This document shows positions 16,311 to 29,155 of a stretch of DNA of 33,838 nucleotides, one piece after another; position 1 is the first letter of the stretch, and each line of letters starts with the position of its first letter. The stretch comes from Herbaspirillum sp. ASV7. GTDB lineage: Bacteria > Pseudomonadota > Gammaproteobacteria > Burkholderiales > Burkholderiaceae_D. The stretch lies in the NCBI RefSeq assembly GCF_016429215.1, contig NZ_JAELUH010000061.1:1-33838 (forward strand), in the 5' to 3' direction. Under the pieces are notes generated by a model that was not told where the DNA came from, did not search any database, and saw only the letters and a list, made by a program, of their open reading frames with translations. Both the position numbers and the translations under genes were made by a program.

Positions 16311-16393
16311 GGCTAAAGCGGGGCTACGGAACGGCGGGCGTGGATGATAGCAGGACGGCTGCCGAATACAAGGACAACAGCAAGAACGGTGAC

Positions 16394-16421
16394 AAACCCG
16401 CCCGGCACGCAGCCGGGCGGG
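16394..16421 (-). terminator. terminator after metH
   Basis: CCCGCCCGGC (16397-16406) / GCCGGGCGGG (16412-16421), a perfect 10-bp stem with a 5-nt loop, beginning 7 bp after the metH stop. On the minus strand only TTTGT follows, so the GC stem must do most of the work. Confidence 0.75.
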
Positions 16422-16428
16422 ATGAAGC

Positions 16429-20172
<3,744 letters not shown>

Positions 20173-20363
20173 CTGGCGTTTTTCTCTGATTACGGCAACA
20201 ATGCGGGCCTGCCCCCCGGCAGGCGGGTCAAAAAAACCAGCCAGGGACAGGCAGGTTTTCAGGCGAAAAATAGAGCCAAATTATACGCGAAAGCGCCCCC
20301 CTCCCCGCGTACGGGCGGCCTTTGCGGCCAGCTTTCGTTGCCATGAGTTAATTTTTTATAAAG
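20173..20363. promoter_or_regulatory. metH: divergent metH / nucleosidase control region
   Basis: On the minus strand TATAAT (20280-20285) is a probable metH -10, with no clear -35, giving a leader of about 100 nt. CGAAAGC (20288-20294) and GCTTTCG (20331-20337) form an inverted repeat flanking the -35 zone. Two hairpins follow in the leader: a terminator-like one (20230-20259) and GCCTGCC/GGCAGGC (20207-20224). No cobalamin or SAH riboswitch core is recognisable. The nucleosidase promoter on the plus strand is not obvious. Confidence 0.55.
20230..20259 (-). terminator. terminator-like hairpin inside the metH leader
   Basis: On the minus strand AAAACC-T-GCC, loop TGTCCCT, GGC-T-GGTTTT, continued by more T (seven T in total). 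The stem has one T-T mismatch. It lies between the probable metH transcription start and its ATG, so it would end transcription before metH unless relieved. Confidence 0.6.
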
Positions 20364-20948
20364 ATGACAGACCGTCCCCCCATCCTGATCCTGACCGCCC
20401 TGGAAAGCGAACTCAAGGCCGCCGATGCCCCTGCCGGGGTGGAAGTGGTGTATTGCGGGGTGGGCAAGGTCAATGCCGCGCTGCATGCCACCCACGCCAT
20501 CCTGGCGCGACGCCCGCGCGCGGTGATCAATTTCGGCACGGCCGGCAAGATCGATCCCCTGCATGATGGCCTGCTGGAAGTCGCTGCCGTGATCCAGCGC
20601 GACATGGCAGCCATGCCGCTGGCGCCACGTGGCGTGACGCCGCTGATGAACCAGGAGCAACAGCCGCCGCGACTGCAGTCCGGTTATCCGGGCGTGCTAT
20701 GCGGCACCGGCGACAGCTTCGTGACGGCCGCTGATGACTGGCTGGTGGCGCAGGGTGTCGATCTGGTGGATATGGAATTGTTTGCCATCGCCCGCGTGTG
20801 CCACCATTTCGGGCTGCCCTGGCGGGCCTTCAAGTTCGTCACCGACGGCGCCGACGACGATGCCGCCGATGACTGGCAAGCCCGTGTGCATCTGGGTGCG
20901 GAGCTGTTCTGGCGGCATCTGCCGCACGTGCTCAAGCAGTACGCCTGA
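20364..20948 (+). CDS. MTA/SAH nucleosidase-like phosphorylase
   Basis: A 194-residue member of the purine nucleoside phosphorylase / nucleosidase family. It shows LILTALESEL at the N-terminus, the FGTAGKIDP loop and a C-terminal DMELFAIARVC, comparable with the DMEGAAIA substrate motif of MTA/SAH nucleosidases, followed by FVTDGADDDA with the catalytic-type Asp. It is somewhat shorter than MtnN (about 230). Divergence from metH suggests it clears S-adenosylhomocysteine or methylthioadenosine, feeding homocysteine or methionine salvage; that is inference. The ribosome site before the ATG at 20364 is weak (AAAG). Confidence 0.75.
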   Translation: MTDRPPILILTALESELKAADAPAGVEVVYCGVGKVNAALHATHAILARRPRAVINFGTAGKIDPLHDGLLEVAAVIQRDMAAMPLAPRGVTPLMNQEQQPPRLQSGYPGVLCGTGDSFVTAADDWLVAQGVDLVDMELFAIARVCHHFGLPWRAFKFVTDGADDDAADDWQARVHLGAELFWRHLPHVLKQYA

Positions 20949-20965
20949 GCGCACCGGCTCAGGCG
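20942..20965. terminator. shared hairpin between convergent genes
   Basis: CGCCTGAGC / GCTCAGGCG with a 6-nt loop. The left arm contains the TGA of the nucleosidase gene and the right arm the (reverse) TGA of fmt. The 10-bp gap between the genes is thus wholly inside the hairpin. There is no T run on either side; it probably acts on both transcripts' 3' ends. Confidence 0.55.
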
Positions 20966-21912
20966 AAGCGGCCACCTTCCAGCGGGAAGCCCTTCAGGAA
21001 TTCCGCTGCCGGCAGGCGCTTGCCGCCGGGCTTCTGCAGTTCGGTCAGCAGCAATGCTCCCTCGCCGCAGGCCACCACGATGCCGGCCTGGGCATCGGCC
21101 GACAGGATCTGGCCGGGTTCGCCCTGCTGCGCCACTGTCACCGGACGTGCCTGCCACAGCTTGACCACGGTGTCGCCGAAGCGCCCGGTGGCGCCGGGGA
21201 AGGGATTGAAGGCGCGGATGCGGCGGGCCAGCTGTTCTGCGCCCTGGCTGAAGTCCAGCGCAGCCTCTTCCTTGGCGATCTTGGCGGCGTAATTGGCGCC
21301 CTCTTCCGGTTGCGGCGTGGCCGGCAATGCGCCGCGCTCCAGCTTTTCCATCGCTTCCACGATCATCCGGCCGCCCAATGCGGCCAGCTTGTCGTGCAGG
21401 CTGCCGGTGGTGTCTTCGGCGCTGATGGGCAGGCTTTCGATCAACATCATCGGGCCGGTATCGAGCCCTTCTTCCATCTGCATGATGGTGATGCCGGTCT
21501 CGGTGTCGCCCGCCTCGATGGCGCGATGGATGGGGGCGGCGCCGCGCCAGCGCGGCAAGAGCGAGCCGTGAATGTTGATGCAGCCGTAGCGCGGGATATC
21601 GAGCACGCTGCGCGGCAGGATCAGGCCGTAGGCGGCCACCACCATCACATCATGCGGGGTCGATTGCAGCAGCGCATGGGCCTCCTGCGCCACCTCGGGA
21701 TACTTGCCGTTCAGGCGCAGCGAGACCGGCTGCGCCACCGGCGTGCCGTGCTTGAGCGCGCATTGCTTCACCGGCGAGGCCTGCAGCTGCATGCCGCGTC
21801 CGGCGGGACGATCCGGCTGGGTCAGGACCAGGGTGATCTCGTGGCCAGCCGCATAGAGCGCTTCGAGCGCGACGGCGGCGAATTCCGGCGTACCGGCAAA
21901 AATGATCTTCAT
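20959..21912 (-). CDS. fmt: methionyl-tRNA formyltransferase
   Basis: Fmt, 317 residues, normal length. It formylates initiator Met-tRNA using 10-formyl-tetrahydrofolate. The catalytic formyltransferase domain starts [19 protein letters not shown] and contains the signature [17 protein letters not shown] with the active-site Asn and His, then [16 protein letters not shown]. The C-terminal tRNA-binding OB-like domain follows from about residue 210. The ATG at 21912 has GGAG 6 bp upstream. The frequent partner def is absent here; fmt instead follows an SDR gene by 33 bp and is probably cotranscribed with it. Confidence 0.97.
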   Translation of the reverse strand: MKIIFAGTPEFAAVALEALYAAGHEITLVLTQPDRPAGRGMQLQASPVKQCALKHGTPVAQPVSLRLNGKYPEVAQEAHALLQSTPHDVMVVAAYGLILPRSVLDIPRYGCINIHGSLLPRWRGAAPIHRAIEAGDTETGITIMQMEEGLDTGPMMLIESLPISAEDTTGSLHDKLAALGGRMIVEAMEKLERGALPATPQPEEGANYAAKIAKEEAALDFSQGAEQLARRIRAFNPFPGATGRFGDTVVKLWQARPVTVAQQGEPGQILSADAQAGIVVACGEGALLLTELQKPGGKRLPAAEFLKGFPLEGGRFA

Positions 21913-21945
21913 GAAAAACTCCAGGCGCGGCCACGGCCGCCAGAT

Positions 21946-22752
21946 TTACAAATTGCGTGTCTTGTGCGGAGCGCGGGCGAAGGCCATATCGTACAGCCAG
22001 TTCGGCAACAGCCTGAGCAACTTGGCTACCACACCCATCTGCCACGGGATGACACGATAGCTCACCCCCTCGGCGATACTCTGCAGGGCGCGCTCGGCAA
22101 AGCGTTCCACCGGCATCAGGAAGGGCATGCGGTAGGTGTTCACGCGGGTCATCGGGGTATCGATATAGCCGGGCGCGATGGTCACGACCTTGATGCCGGA
22201 AGCGCGCAGTTCCACCCGCAGCGATTCGCAGTAGCTGATCACGGCAGCCTTGGAGGCGCTATAGGCCTCGGCGCCGGGCAGGCCGCGGATACCGGCCACG
22301 CTGCCGATACCCACCAGCCGGCAGCGCCGCCGCTGTGCCTCGGGCAGCGCCTTCATGCGCGCCACGAAGGGTGTAAAGGTGGCGAAGGTCGCTGTGACAT
22401 TGACGGCCAGGATGCGCTCGAAGGCGGCCAGGTCTTCCTGGTATTCGGTCAGGGTGCCCTGCGAGATCCCGGCATTGGCGATGACCACATCGGCACCGCC
22501 GAACTCGGCCATGAAGGACTCGGCGGCGGCGGCCAGGGCGGCGTGATCGGTGACATCGAGGGCATAGACGCGATGCCGCTCTGGATGAGGCAGGCTGGCC
22601 CGCAGGGCTTCCAGCTCGGTCTGGCGCCGGGCCACCAGGCCCAGGCTGGCCCCCTGCGCCGCATAGGCGCGCGCCAGGGCCATGCCGATACCGCTGGAAG
22701 CACCGGTCAGGAAGACCCGCAGTGGTCCGGTCAGCGTGGGAAGGGTTGGCAT
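21946..22752 (-). CDS. SDR family NAD(P)-dependent oxidoreductase
   Basis: A 268-residue classical short-chain dehydrogenase. The nucleotide-binding TGASSGIG is near residue 14, NAG-like VIANAG follows, and the catalytic Ser and Tyr-x-x-x-Lys are seen in GSVAG and AYSASKAAV. The tail (LLRLLPNWLYDMAFARAPHK) is longer and more hydrophobic than in soluble SDRs and may touch the membrane, as in the YdfG/DltE-like group. I use the ATG at 22752, with AGGAG upstream, rather than the ATG six codons earlier. Substrate unknown. It sits between the dsbA terminator and fmt. Confidence 0.9.
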   Translation of the reverse strand: MPTLPTLTGPLRVFLTGASSGIGMALARAYAAQGASLGLVARRQTELEALRASLPHPERHRVYALDVTDHAALAAAAESFMAEFGGADVVIANAGISQGTLTEYQEDLAAFERILAVNVTATFATFTPFVARMKALPEAQRRRCRLVGIGSVAGIRGLPGAEAYSASKAAVISYCESLRVELRASGIKVVTIAPGYIDTPMTRVNTYRMPFLMPVERFAERALQSIAEGVSYRVIPWQMGVVAKLLRLLPNWLYDMAFARAPHKTRNL

Positions 22753-22796
22753 GCCTGCTCCTGGTAGCAATACAAAGCGCGACAGTGCGCGGTGAA

Positions 22797-22834
22797 AATG
22801 AAAACGGTCCGCACCCTTGCGGGCGCGGACCGTC
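22797..22834 (-). terminator. terminator after dsbA
   Basis: CGGTCCGC (22805-22812) / GCGGACCG (22825-22832), an 8-bp stem, followed on the minus strand by TTTTCATTTTC. It ends the dsbA transcript 15 bp past the stop codon. Confidence 0.85.
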
Positions 22835-22849
22835 GGCGGTAGGACTGGC

Positions 22850-23554
22850 TTACTTCTTCTTGGCTGCCGCGCCGCTAGCCTTCTCGGCGGCGGCCTTGGC
22901 CACCAGGTGATCCATCACCTGCAGGGCCGCAGCCTGCTGCATCGATTCGGGCTGGTTGGCCAGTGCCACGCCGACCACCGAAGGCGAGGTCACGTAGCGA
23001 CCATCGATGGCGATCATCGGCACGCCATCAACCTTGTAGGCTTCCTGCAGCTGGGCTGCGCGGCGCACCTTGGTCTGCACACCGAAGGAATTGTACAGGT
23101 CCAGGAATTTCTGCTTGTCCAGGCCGATCTTCTCGATGTAGGCCAGGATGGTCTTGTCGGTGTTGACGCGCTGGCCTTCGACGTGGATGGCCTGGAAGAT
23201 CTTGGGGCCCAGCTCTTCAGCCTTGCCCATGGCCTCCAGCGTGTAGTACAGCTTCTGCTGCGGCACGAAACTGTCGCGGAAGGCCACCGGCACCTTCTTG
23301 AAGTTGATCTTGTCGCCCTGCTTCTTGACCCATGCCGTCAGCGACGGATCCCAGGCCGCGCAGTGCGGGCAATCGAACCAGAAGAACTCGGTGACCTCGA
23401 CCTTGTTGCCCGAATCGGTCGGCTGGGCCTGCTCCAGCACACGGTAGTCGCTCCCCACTTGCGGATTGGCCGGGGAAGCCTGGACACAGACGCTGGCCGA
23501 CCAGGCCAGCACGCCAAAGCTGACGGCTGCCAGCAGCTTTTGATGAAAACGCAT
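22850..23554 (-). CDS. dsbA: periplasmic thiol:disulfide interchange protein DsbA
   Basis: A 234-residue DsbA. The signal peptide runs to VCVQA (about residue 26). The thioredoxin-fold active site is Cys62-Pro-His-Cys65 in FFWFDCPHCAAW, and the cis-proline is Pro179 in DGVPMI. It introduces disulfides into exported proteins and is re-oxidised by DsbB, not in this window. The C-terminus is Ala/Lys-rich (VAKAAAEKASGAAAKKK), longer than usual. The neighbours (argS, SPOR protein upstream; SDR downstream) match the order common in Burkholderiales. It has its own terminator. Confidence 0.95.
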   Translation of the reverse strand: MRFHQKLLAAVSFGVLAWSASVCVQASPANPQVGSDYRVLEQAQPTDSGNKVEVTEFFWFDCPHCAAWDPSLTAWVKKQGDKINFKKVPVAFRDSFVPQQKLYYTLEAMGKAEELGPKIFQAIHVEGQRVNTDKTILAYIEKIGLDKQKFLDLYNSFGVQTKVRRAAQLQEAYKVDGVPMIAIDGRYVTSPSVVGVALANQPESMQQAAALQVMDHLVAKAAAEKASGAAAKKK

Positions 23555-23667
23555 GGTATTACCCTCTCTGATGGATGTTCGGTAAGGCCCGCCAGGATGG
23601 CCGGCCTGCCCCGCCTGCGGCGCCGGCTATCCCTGTCCGGCGTCGCTGGCTTGCTCGCTACGTTCTT

Positions 23668-24330
23668 TTACTTGGGAATGCGCACGATGGCAGCATCGAC
23701 CCCGTTATCGGACAGCTTGCTGCGCGTACGGTTCATCGCATCGGCATGCTCGAAGGGACCGATGCGCACGCGATAGAGCACGCCGCTGTCGGCGGTGCGT
23801 TCGGTCACCTTGGCTTCGAAGCCCAGCAGGGCCAGCTTGGCGCGGGCGCTGTCGGCATCGGCCTGGTCGCGGAAGGCGCCGGTCTGCAGGAAGTAGGTCC
23901 ACTTGTCATCGGCGGCATCGCTCTTGGCGGACGAAGATGACGCTGCAGGCTTGGCATCTGCCTGCTTGCTCTCAGCCTGCTTGGCCGGTGCGGCCGGGGC
24001 CGGCGTCGGCGCAGGTGCTGCCGCCGGCGGCGTGGCCGGCTGGGCGGCGGCGGTATTGGGCGGCACCGGTGTCTGCGACTGTTGCTGGTCGCGCGCGGCC
24101 TCACGGGCGATATCGCGATTGCCGTAGAGAGGACGGTTGGGATCGGCCGCCTGTGCCGGTGTCGGATCGGTGCGCTCGGGGCGCACCACCTTGTTGACGA
24201 AGGGGATGGGCGACTTGGTGATCATCAGCGCCACACCCACGGCAATCCCCAGGCCGACGATCAAACCCAGGATCAGGCCGAGCAGCGTACCGCCGGCCTG
24301 CTTGTGATATTTCGCGTTCAACGGTTTCAC
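23668..24330 (-). CDS. SPOR domain protein, FtsN-like
   Basis: A 220-residue bitopic membrane protein. A short cytoplasmic start (MKPLNAKYHKQAGG) leads to one glycine-rich membrane helix at about residues 15-37. A Pro/Ala/Lys-rich periplasmic linker (about 50-140) follows. The SPOR domain fills the C-terminus: TYFLQTGAFRDQADADSARA, then LYRVRIGPFEHADAM. SPOR domains bind denuded peptidoglycan at the division septum, so it is likely a divisome or cell-wall factor. It lies 24 bp after argS and about 110 bp before dsbA on the same strand. Confidence 0.93.
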   Translation of the reverse strand: MKPLNAKYHKQAGGTLLGLILGLIVGLGIAVGVALMITKSPIPFVNKVVRPERTDPTPAQAADPNRPLYGNRDIAREAARDQQQSQTPVPPNTAAAQPATPPAAAPAPTPAPAAPAKQAESKQADAKPAASSSSAKSDAADDKWTYFLQTGAFRDQADADSARAKLALLGFEAKVTERTADSGVLYRVRIGPFEHADAMNRTRSKLSDNGVDAAIVRIPK

Positions 24331-24354
24331 GTTTCTCTTGTCTAGGAGCTTGTT

Positions 24355-26088
24355 TTACATTCTGGCGGGAGCCGATACACCCAGCAGCGCCAGGCCGTTG
24401 CGCAGCACCTGGCGGGTGGCGGACAACAGGGCCAGGCGTGCGGACCTGGTTGGGACATCGTCCACCAGCACGCGTTCCGCATTGTAGTAGCTATGCAGTT
24501 CGCCTGCCAGATCGCGCAGGTAGAAGGCGACCTGGTGCGGGCCCAGCTCCTGCAGGGCATGGGCCAGCATCTCCGGATACTCGGCCAGCTTGGCCAGCAG
24601 CGTGGCTTCGCGCGGCGCGGTCAGGGGCGTGAGATCGGTGACCGACTTGAGCTCATCCTCGTTGCCGCCCCACTTGCCCAGCACGGTGCAGATACGGGCA
24701 TGCGCGTACTGCACGTAGTAGACCGGGTTTTCGTCGGACTGCGCCAGCGCCAGGTCGACGTCGAACACGAATTCGGTATCGGCCTTGCGCGAGATGAGGA
24801 AGAAGCGCACCGCATCGCGGCCACGGGTGAGGTCACGTTCCTGGCCTTCGACAGCCTCGCCGGCCGACCATTCGATCAGGTCGCGCAGGGTGACGTAGGA
24901 ACCGGCGCGTTTGGAGATCTTGACCTCTTCGCCGTTGCGCATGACGGTGACCATCTTGTGCAGCACGTAGTCGGGATAGCCTTGCGGGATACCCACGCCG
25001 GCGGCCTGCAGGCCGGCGCGCACGCGGGCGATGGTGCCATGGTGGTCGCTGCCCTGGATGTTGATGACCTTGCCGTAGCCACGTTGCCACTTGTTGATGT
25101 GGTAGGCGACGTCGGGCACGAAGTAGGTATAGGTGCCGTCGGTCTTCTTCATGACGCGATCCTTGTCGTCGCCATAGTCGGTGGTGCGCAGCCACAGCGC
25201 GCCGTCCTGCTCGTAGGTCTTGCCGGCCGCCACCAGCGCGTCCACGGCGGCGGCGACCTTGCCGTCGGCGTAGAGCGAGGACTCCAGGTAGTAGTTGTCG
25301 AACTTCACGCCGAAGGCCTGCAGGTCCAGGTCTTGCTCGTGGCGCAGGTAGGCTACGGCAAAGCGGCGGATCGAATCGATGTCTTCGACGTCACCGCTGC
25401 CGGTGGCGGGTTCGCCATCGGTGGCCGAGACGGTCTTCTTGTCCAGGAAGTCGCGTGCGATGTCGGCAATGTAGTCGCCGTTGTAGGCCGACTCGGGCCA
25501 CTGCGCGTCACCCGGCTTGAAGCCGCGCGCACGGGCCTGCACGGAGGTGGCCAGCGTGGCGATCTGCACGCCGGCATCGTTGTAGTAGAACTCGCGCAGC
25601 ACGTCGTAGCCCTGCGCTTCCAGCAGCGACGACAGCGCATCACCGAGCGCGCCCTGGCGGCCATGACCCACGTGCAGCGGACCGGTCGGGTTGGCCGAGA
25701 CGAACTCGACCAGCACCTTCTTGCCGGTGCCGGCAGTGCCACGACCGAACTCGTCGCCCTGCTCGTGGATCACCTTGACCACCGCCTGCTTGGCCGCCGC
25801 CGCCACGCGCAGGTTGATGAAGCCGGGGCCGGCGATCTCGACGGATTCCACCAGGCCGTCGCGGGCCGGGTCGGCCATGACGGCAGCGACGATGGCTTGC
25901 GCCAGTTCACGCGGATTCTTCTTCAGCGGCTTGGCCAGCTGCATGGCCACGTTGCAGGCGATATCGCCGTGCGTGGCATCGCGTGGGCGCTCCAGCGTGA
26001 TGGTCGGCGTCAGGTCGGTGCCGGCCAAAAGCGGCTGCAATGCGGACGAGAACAGGTCGGAGATGCGTTGTTTCTGTTGTGCGAGCAT
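24355..26088 (-). CDS. argS: arginyl-tRNA synthetase
   Basis: ArgS, about 577 residues from the ATG at 26088; charges tRNA-Arg. The class I signature HVGH (about 139-142) lies in [20 protein letters not shown], and the degenerate KMSKS equivalent is in [10 protein letters not shown]. The C-terminal DALR anticodon domain ends [15 protein letters not shown]. The start is ambiguous: a GTG 16 codons upstream (26136) is in frame and also lies downstream of the probable promoter, but neither start has a good ribosome site. [13 protein letters not shown] looks like the natural N-terminus. It heads the argS-SPOR-dsbA run. Confidence 0.96.
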   Translation of the reverse strand: MLAQQKQRISDLFSSALQPLLAGTDLTPTITLERPRDATHGDIACNVAMQLAKPLKKNPRELAQAIVAAVMADPARDGLVESVEIAGPGFINLRVAAAAKQAVVKVIHEQGDEFGRGTAGTGKKVLVEFVSANPTGPLHVGHGRQGALGDALSSLLEAQGYDVLREFYYNDAGVQIATLATSVQARARGFKPGDAQWPESAYNGDYIADIARDFLDKKTVSATDGEPATGSGDVEDIDSIRRFAVAYLRHEQDLDLQAFGVKFDNYYLESSLYADGKVAAAVDALVAAGKTYEQDGALWLRTTDYGDDKDRVMKKTDGTYTYFVPDVAYHINKWQRGYGKVINIQGSDHHGTIARVRAGLQAAGVGIPQGYPDYVLHKMVTVMRNGEEVKISKRAGSYVTLRDLIEWSAGEAVEGQERDLTRGRDAVRFFLISRKADTEFVFDVDLALAQSDENPVYYVQYAHARICTVLGKWGGNEDELKSVTDLTPLTAPREATLLAKLAEYPEMLAHALQELGPHQVAFYLRDLAGELHSYYNAERVLVDDVPTRSARLALLSATRQVLRNGLALLGVSAPARM

Positions 26089-26182
26089 GGGAATGAGGGG
26101 TAAAGCGGAAGCGGCCGTGGCGCCGGACTTGCTCACCGTGCGCCGCGCGGAGGAATCGCTTGAAATTGGTTGAGCAGCCGAG

Positions 26183-26188
26183 ATTATA
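26183..26188 (-). promoter_or_regulatory. -10 box of the argS promoter
   Basis: Minus-strand TATAAT, 95 bp upstream of the argS ATG. No good -35 is present at normal spacing (GCAAAG region). Confidence 0.5.
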
Positions 26189-26295
26189 CCGGCTTGCCGA
26201 CCTGCTTTGCGCCTCCGGGGATGGCCGGGATCGCCTTTTTGCCCGATCTTGCCCGAACTTCCTGTTCCTTTACTTGCAGCCCTTACCGGCTTGCC

Positions 26296-26823
26296 TCAAC
26301 CGGCAGCGGCCGGTGTCTGTCCGGCATCGCTCCAGGCACGCCAGTAAAGATGCATGATTCGCAACATCCTGCCGGCGAACAGTCCGGCGAAGGCGCCATA
26401 GACCAGCGCCAGCGGCAGCGTGAACCAGGGCTGGTTGGCCAGCGCCGGATGCAGGGCCTGCATCACGGCCGCACCGTACTTGACCGCAAAGATGCTGACG
26501 GTCAGCAACAACGGTTGCCAGCTGCCGGGCACGACCAGGCGTTGACTTGCCCTGTCGACACTGATGCGCCGGGCAGCCTGGCCATGAAAGCCCATCCAGG
26601 CGGCGACCAGCAGCGCCAGCGCGCCCAGTCCGGAAGCCAGCGCATGGGTCGCCAGGCCCTGCAGCAAGCCGGTCACCGACAAGGCGCACATCACCAGCGG
26701 CAACAGCAGGGCACGCCACAGGGCAGTTTCACGCGTGCGCGTGGCCTGCAGGCCGCGATAGAGCAGGAAGGCCAGCAATAGCCAGACCCAGGTGGGGGTG
26801 TGCGAGAGGATGGCGACGATCAT
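26296..26823 (-). CDS. DUF6622-like integral membrane protein
   Basis: A 175-residue membrane protein with about five hydrophobic segments, starting MIVAILSHTPTWVWLLLAFL and including LLYRGLQATRTRE, a pattern seen in DUF6622-type proteins. The ATG at 26823 has GGAG 7 bp upstream; the open frame continues further but without a better start or membrane-protein composition. It lies 119 bp downstream of priA and upstream of argS, same strand. Function unknown. Confidence 0.75.
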   Translation of the reverse strand: MIVAILSHTPTWVWLLLAFLLYRGLQATRTRETALWRALLLPLVMCALSVTGLLQGLATHALASGLGALALLVAAWMGFHGQAARRISVDRASQRLVVPGSWQPLLLTVSIFAVKYGAAVMQALHPALANQPWFTLPLALVYGAFAGLFAGRMLRIMHLYWRAWSDAGQTPAAAG

Positions 26824-26942
26824 GAGAAACTCCGCTGATGGACAGGCGAGACGAGAGAAGGAAACAGTCGCCAGCATAAGGCCCGCCCCCCCGTCCCGCC
26901 CAGTCCGATGCGACGAAACGCCGCCTGGGTGGCGCCAGCGGC

Positions 26943-29072
26943 TCAGATATCGACCGGATCGACTTCCAGCGACCAGCGCGCGCGCGTCTTCACCTGCCGC
27001 AACAGCGCCAGCCATTGCTTGAGGAAGGCCTGCAGGGCTGGCCGCGAGGCACACTCCAGCAGCAACTGGGCGCGTTCCACGTTGGCTACCCGCATCATGG
27101 TCATGGGGATGGGCTCGTTGATGATGATGGCGGGATCTTCCAGCAGCGTCGCCGCATCCTTCAGGAAAGTCATGGCCAGCTCCAGCTCGCGCGCCTCGGC
27201 CCGCAGCAAGGCCTGATACATGAAGGGCGGGAAGCAGGCCTGGCGGCGCTCCTCCAGCAGGGTGCCGGCAAAGCCGTCGTAGTCGTGGCGCATCACCGCC
27301 TGATACAGCGGATGATGCGGATAACGGGTCTGGATCAGCACCTCGCCCGAGCTGCCGTCCGCCGAGAGCCCAGCCCGTCCGGCCCGTCCGGCCACCTGCA
27401 TCAGTTGCGCGAACAGACGCTCGCTGGCACGGTAGTCGTGCGAGAACAGCGCCGTATCCGGATTGAGCACCCCCACCAGGGTCAGCTTTTTGAAGTCATG
27501 CCCCTTGGCCACCATCTGGGTGCCGACCAGGATATCCACCTCGCCCCGGTGCACGCTGTCGAAGGCACTCTGGGCCGAACCCTTCAGGCGGGTCGAGTCG
27601 GCATCGATGCGCAATACGCGGGCTTCGGGGAAGATCGCCTGCAAGCCCTCCTCTACCCGCTGGGTGCCGCGTCCCAGGGGTTGCAGGTCGACATTGCCGC
27701 AGGTCGGGCAGGCCCGGGGGATATGCAGTTCCAGGCTGCAATGATGGCAGCGCAGGCGGCGTTCGGGACGGTGCACCACCATGAAGGCGTCGCAGCGCAT
27801 GCAGTTGCTGATCCAGCCGCAGGCGTCGCAGGACAGCACCGGCGCATAGCCGCGCCGGTTCAGGAACAGCAGCGATTGCTCGCCCTGCTCCAGGCGCTTG
27901 CGCACGGCCGCGATCAGGGTCGAGGTCAGGCCATCGACGGGCTTGTCACGCTCCATGTCGATCACCTTGACGCTGGGCAGCACCGCCTGCAGGGCGGCAC
28001 GCTGGCGCAGTTCGAGGCGGCGGTAGCGGCCGGCCTGGGCATGCTGCCAGGTTTCCAGCGACGGCGTGGCCGAACCCAGCACTACCGGAATACCCAGCTG
28101 GCGCGCGCGCCAGACGGCCAGGTCACGGGCCGAATAGCGCAGGCCTTCCTGCTGCTTGTAGGAGGGATCGTGTTCCTCGTCGATGACGATGAGCTGCAGC
28201 GACGGCAAGGACGACAGGATGGCCAGCCGCGTCCCCAGCACGATCTGGGCCTGGCCCAGGTGGGCGGCCAGCCAGTTGCGGGCGCGCTCACCCTCGGCCA
28301 GGGCGCTATGCAAGGAGACCACGTTGAGATGCGGGAAGCGCGCGCGGATATTGCCTTCCAGCTGCGGCGTCAGATTGATTTCAGGCACCAGCACCAGGAT
28401 CTGCGCGCGCTCGCCACGCTCGGCCGCGCGGCGCAGGATGGCCGCAGCCGCCTGCAGGTAGACCTCGGTCTTGCCACTGCCGGTGACGCCATACAGCAGC
28501 AGCGGCGCAAAGCCCTCGGCACTGGAAATGGCGTCCGCCGCCGCTTGCTGGGCGGCATTGAGGTCCGGTGCCGCGCCAAACTGCATGGGATCGGCGACAG
28601 CTGCGGGAACGGCGTCGCTCTCCACTGGCGAGGTGGCGGCTTCGGCCAGCTTGGCGGCCTTGCCCTTGGCACGCGTCTTCTTGGGCGTACTGATCTGGCC
28701 CAATGCCTTGAGTGCCCGGTCCAGCGCCACCGTCGTCAACGCCCGCAGATTCTTGGGCAGGCCCGGCAGCATCACCTCGCCCAGCGGGCGCTGGTAGTAG
28801 TCGGCGGCGAAGCCGCACAGCGCCAGCCAGTGCGGCGACATCGGCGGCAACTGCGTGCGTACGGCGATCACGTTCTTGATCTTCTGCGGGTCCAGGTCGG
28901 TCTGGGCGGTCTGCCCGACCACCACGCCCACGGCCTCGCGACGGCCAAAGGGGACCACCACCAGCTGACCGACAGCCGGCACCGCCTCGCCCTCTTCCTG
29001 CGCTTGCCAGCGGTAGTCGAATACGGTGTGCAGGGGTGCATCGAGCGCGACCTGAAGGATGCGTTGTTCCAC
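26943..29072 (-). CDS. priA: primosomal protein N' (replication restart helicase PriA)
   Basis: PriA, 709 residues, full length. It rebuilds replication forks away from oriC by loading DnaB. The N-terminal 3'-DNA-binding domain begins RILQVALDAPLHTVFDYR. After a Lys/Ala-rich linker (about 115-155) come Walker A GVTGSGKT (about 194-201), DEEHD (about 296) and GSATPSLE. The zinc-binding cysteines follow in CDACGWISNCMRC and CPTCGN, then helicase motif VI, QVAGRAGRAG. It starts with GTG at 29072. Its upstream region is the DnaA-box-rich DNA described separately, so DnaA control of priA is conceivable. Confidence 0.97.
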   Translation of the reverse strand: MEQRILQVALDAPLHTVFDYRWQAQEEGEAVPAVGQLVVVPFGRREAVGVVVGQTAQTDLDPQKIKNVIAVRTQLPPMSPHWLALCGFAADYYQRPLGEVMLPGLPKNLRALTTVALDRALKALGQISTPKKTRAKGKAAKLAEAATSPVESDAVPAAVADPMQFGAAPDLNAAQQAAADAISSAEGFAPLLLYGVTGSGKTEVYLQAAAAILRRAAERGERAQILVLVPEINLTPQLEGNIRARFPHLNVVSLHSALAEGERARNWLAAHLGQAQIVLGTRLAILSSLPSLQLIVIDEEHDPSYKQQEGLRYSARDLAVWRARQLGIPVVLGSATPSLETWQHAQAGRYRRLELRQRAALQAVLPSVKVIDMERDKPVDGLTSTLIAAVRKRLEQGEQSLLFLNRRGYAPVLSCDACGWISNCMRCDAFMVVHRPERRLRCHHCSLELHIPRACPTCGNVDLQPLGRGTQRVEEGLQAIFPEARVLRIDADSTRLKGSAQSAFDSVHRGEVDILVGTQMVAKGHDFKKLTLVGVLNPDTALFSHDYRASERLFAQLMQVAGRAGRAGLSADGSSGEVLIQTRYPHHPLYQAVMRHDYDGFAGTLLEERRQACFPPFMYQALLRAEARELELAMTFLKDAATLLEDPAIIINEPIPMTMMRVANVERAQLLLECASRPALQAFLKQWLALLRQVKTRARWSLEVDPVDI

Positions 29073-29132
29073 GAACTTAATGTGAATCCTGATTAATCGG
29101 GCTAAGCCACGGTTTCAATGTTGATTTTCGAG

Positions 29133-29155
29133 CTATCCACACATACTGTGGATAA
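29133..29155. promoter_or_regulatory. inverted DnaA-box pair, copy 1
   Basis: CTATCCACA (one mismatch), spacer CATAC, TGTGGATAA (exact). The two 9-mers face each other over 5 bp, with TATCCACA/TGTGGATA a perfect inverted repeat. The same geometry recurs at 29499-29521. Confidence 0.75.

Noticed and set aside
20173..20280. A known SAH, SAM or cobalamin riboswitch upstream of metH
   Set aside because: I looked for the SAH aptamer core (CGAGGAGCG ... AGGCUCG type) and the B12 box and saw neither. Only the terminator-like hairpin is supported.
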